A DNA stretch of 43,248 bases, from contig NZ_JAKIKR010000043.1 of the NCBI RefSeq assembly GCF_023284025.1, forward strand, positions 1 through 43,248. Direction: 5' to 3'. This document shows positions 42,497 through 43,248 of the stretch, one piece after another (the first letter of the stretch is position 1; every line of letters begins with the position of its first letter). This DNA is from Shewanella abyssi. GTDB taxonomy: Bacteria > Pseudomonadota > Gammaproteobacteria > Enterobacterales > Shewanellaceae. Under the pieces are notes generated by a model, which was not told where the DNA came from, searched no databases, and was given only the letters and a program-made list of their open reading frames with translations. A program made the translations under genes and the position numbers.

Positions 42497-42668
42497 CGGT
42501 CAGCAGCTAAAGCATTTATGCCCCATTGTGTGCTGGCTGCAATATCAGTTATTGCTTTTTCAAATCAGAATCAACGTCAACGTCGTGGTGCTTCGCCCAT
42601 TCTTGTAATCAAGAGTAGAGCCAAGGGGTAAAGCGCTTATACCCGCTCTTGATTTCATAAGAGTCGAA

Positions 42669-42928
42669 CCCTCAGCGCCCCGGCGAAATTTAAACAGCAA
42701 AATTTCCAACGGGGAAGATGGGTGTTATCTGTTAGTTTGAATTTATAGTTGAGCTTTCGTGTTTTCTGATGGATAACTCGAATGCCAGATGATTATGCTT
42801 TTATAACCCAGTGTAGATGCGGCTGAGGCCGTCGAAAACAGGGACGTTTTCGTTGAGCCCACAGGGACGTGCTTGCGGCGAGCCACAGTCGCGTCTGCAC
42901 ATACGCCTGCCGCAGGCAATTGGAACCA
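42669..42928. repeat. Dispersed intergenic repeat, copy B
   Basis: Same block order and orientation as copy A, with an extra short duplication near its left end (GAAATTTAAACAGCAAAATTT). It lies 555 bp downstream of copy A. Confidence 0.85.
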
Positions 42929-43201
42929 TTTTAGCTTAAAGGTAACTCGCTTCTGCCCCATTGTGAGTTGGCAGATAATGTTATCTACTCGAGAACAATA
43001 GCATTGAGACATATAAAAACTAATCGAATTTTGATTGAAAGGCTTGGTAAAGAGGTTGAGTCATGTGTCATTTCTGTTTTTCAAAATTGAGCTGAAATGA
43101 CACGAAATTATGATCACGATTAAATCTTACTCTGACCCTGACGAATCCCCACAAAAAGATAAATGAAAATAATGAGATAGATAAAATAGTAAGGAACATT
43201 C

Positions 43202-43248
43202 ATGGCATTTGGTGATCAAATTTATCGCCAAACAAAAGTTACCACGAG
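43202..43248 (+). CDS. Start of an unidentified gene, cut by the window end
   Basis: ATG with AAGGAAC upstream begins MAFGDQIYRQTKVTT and runs off the window. Too little is visible to name it. Confidence 0.5.
   Translation, partial: MAFGDQIYRQTKVTT

Larger units (their letters stand above)
41949..43201. other. Repeat-rich gene-free region
   Basis: Over 1.2 kb without a believable gene. Two open frames of about 90 codons on the minus strand lie in the repeated segments in different reading frames, so they are not conserved as protein. The region holds short palindromes, GC-rich hairpins and two to three copies of a dispersed element. Confidence 0.7.

Noticed and set aside
42743..43012. 89-codon minus-strand frame
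   Set aside because: It lies in repeat copy B and reads the shared DNA in a different frame from the copy A ORF.

Overview
The window looks like part of a Shewanella (marine Gammaproteobacteria) chromosome. Three kinds of evidence support this: near-E. coli sequences for the housekeeping genes; the orders purL/mltF/tadA, guaA-guaB/xseA and cydA-cydB-cydX; and a polar-flagellum flgO-flgP/flgT locus beside chemoreceptors and several families of intergenic repeats. No integrase, transposase, CRISPR array or rRNA is visible. There is one tRNA (Arg, CCU anticodon).

Layout. 1-3011: two copies of a 133-bp direct repeat, flgP and flgO on the minus strand behind a textbook sigma-28 promoter, divergent flgT, then tRNA-Arg. 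3204-14773: an accessory stretch. It holds a 1301-residue protein joining a DyP-type heme-peroxidase domain to a complete glycyl-radical-enzyme domain, a divergent outer-membrane porin with a structured leader, an HNH nuclease with a CoiA-like zinc finger, about 600 bp without a gene, and a tightly overlapping four-gene operon of unrecognised envelope proteins. 14842-26593: two methyl-accepting chemotaxis proteins, a DUF2947 protein, a chalcone-isomerase-like secreted protein, a TetR regulator divergent from an RND efflux pair with two identical palindromic operators between them, and a DoxX-family membrane protein. 26724-29897: cytochrome bd oxidase operon cydA-cydB-cydX with a promoter and a perfect FNR-type box upstream. 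30234-30533: a small plus-strand transcription unit encoding a 25-residue peptide. 30711-41948: purL, mltF, a 39-residue basic ORF, tadA, guaA, guaB and xseA. 41949-43201: gene-free and filled with repeated segments. The window ends in the first 15 codons of another gene.

How the genes relate. The core genes cover purine synthesis (purL, guaB, guaA), low-oxygen respiration (cydABX), motility and taxis (flgOPT, two MCPs), efflux (TetR-RND), wall turnover (mltF), tRNA editing (tadA) and DNA repair (xseA). The most unusual object is the DyP-glycyl-radical fusion. It places a peroxide-using heme domain and an oxygen-sensitive radical enzyme in one chain, with a GCYE active-site loop and an RTGGW radical loop, and no radical-SAM activase is encoded in the window. 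The second is the anonymous four-gene membrane operon at 10367-14542. All functional statements rest on reading the sequence and on recalled family knowledge; no database search was possible.
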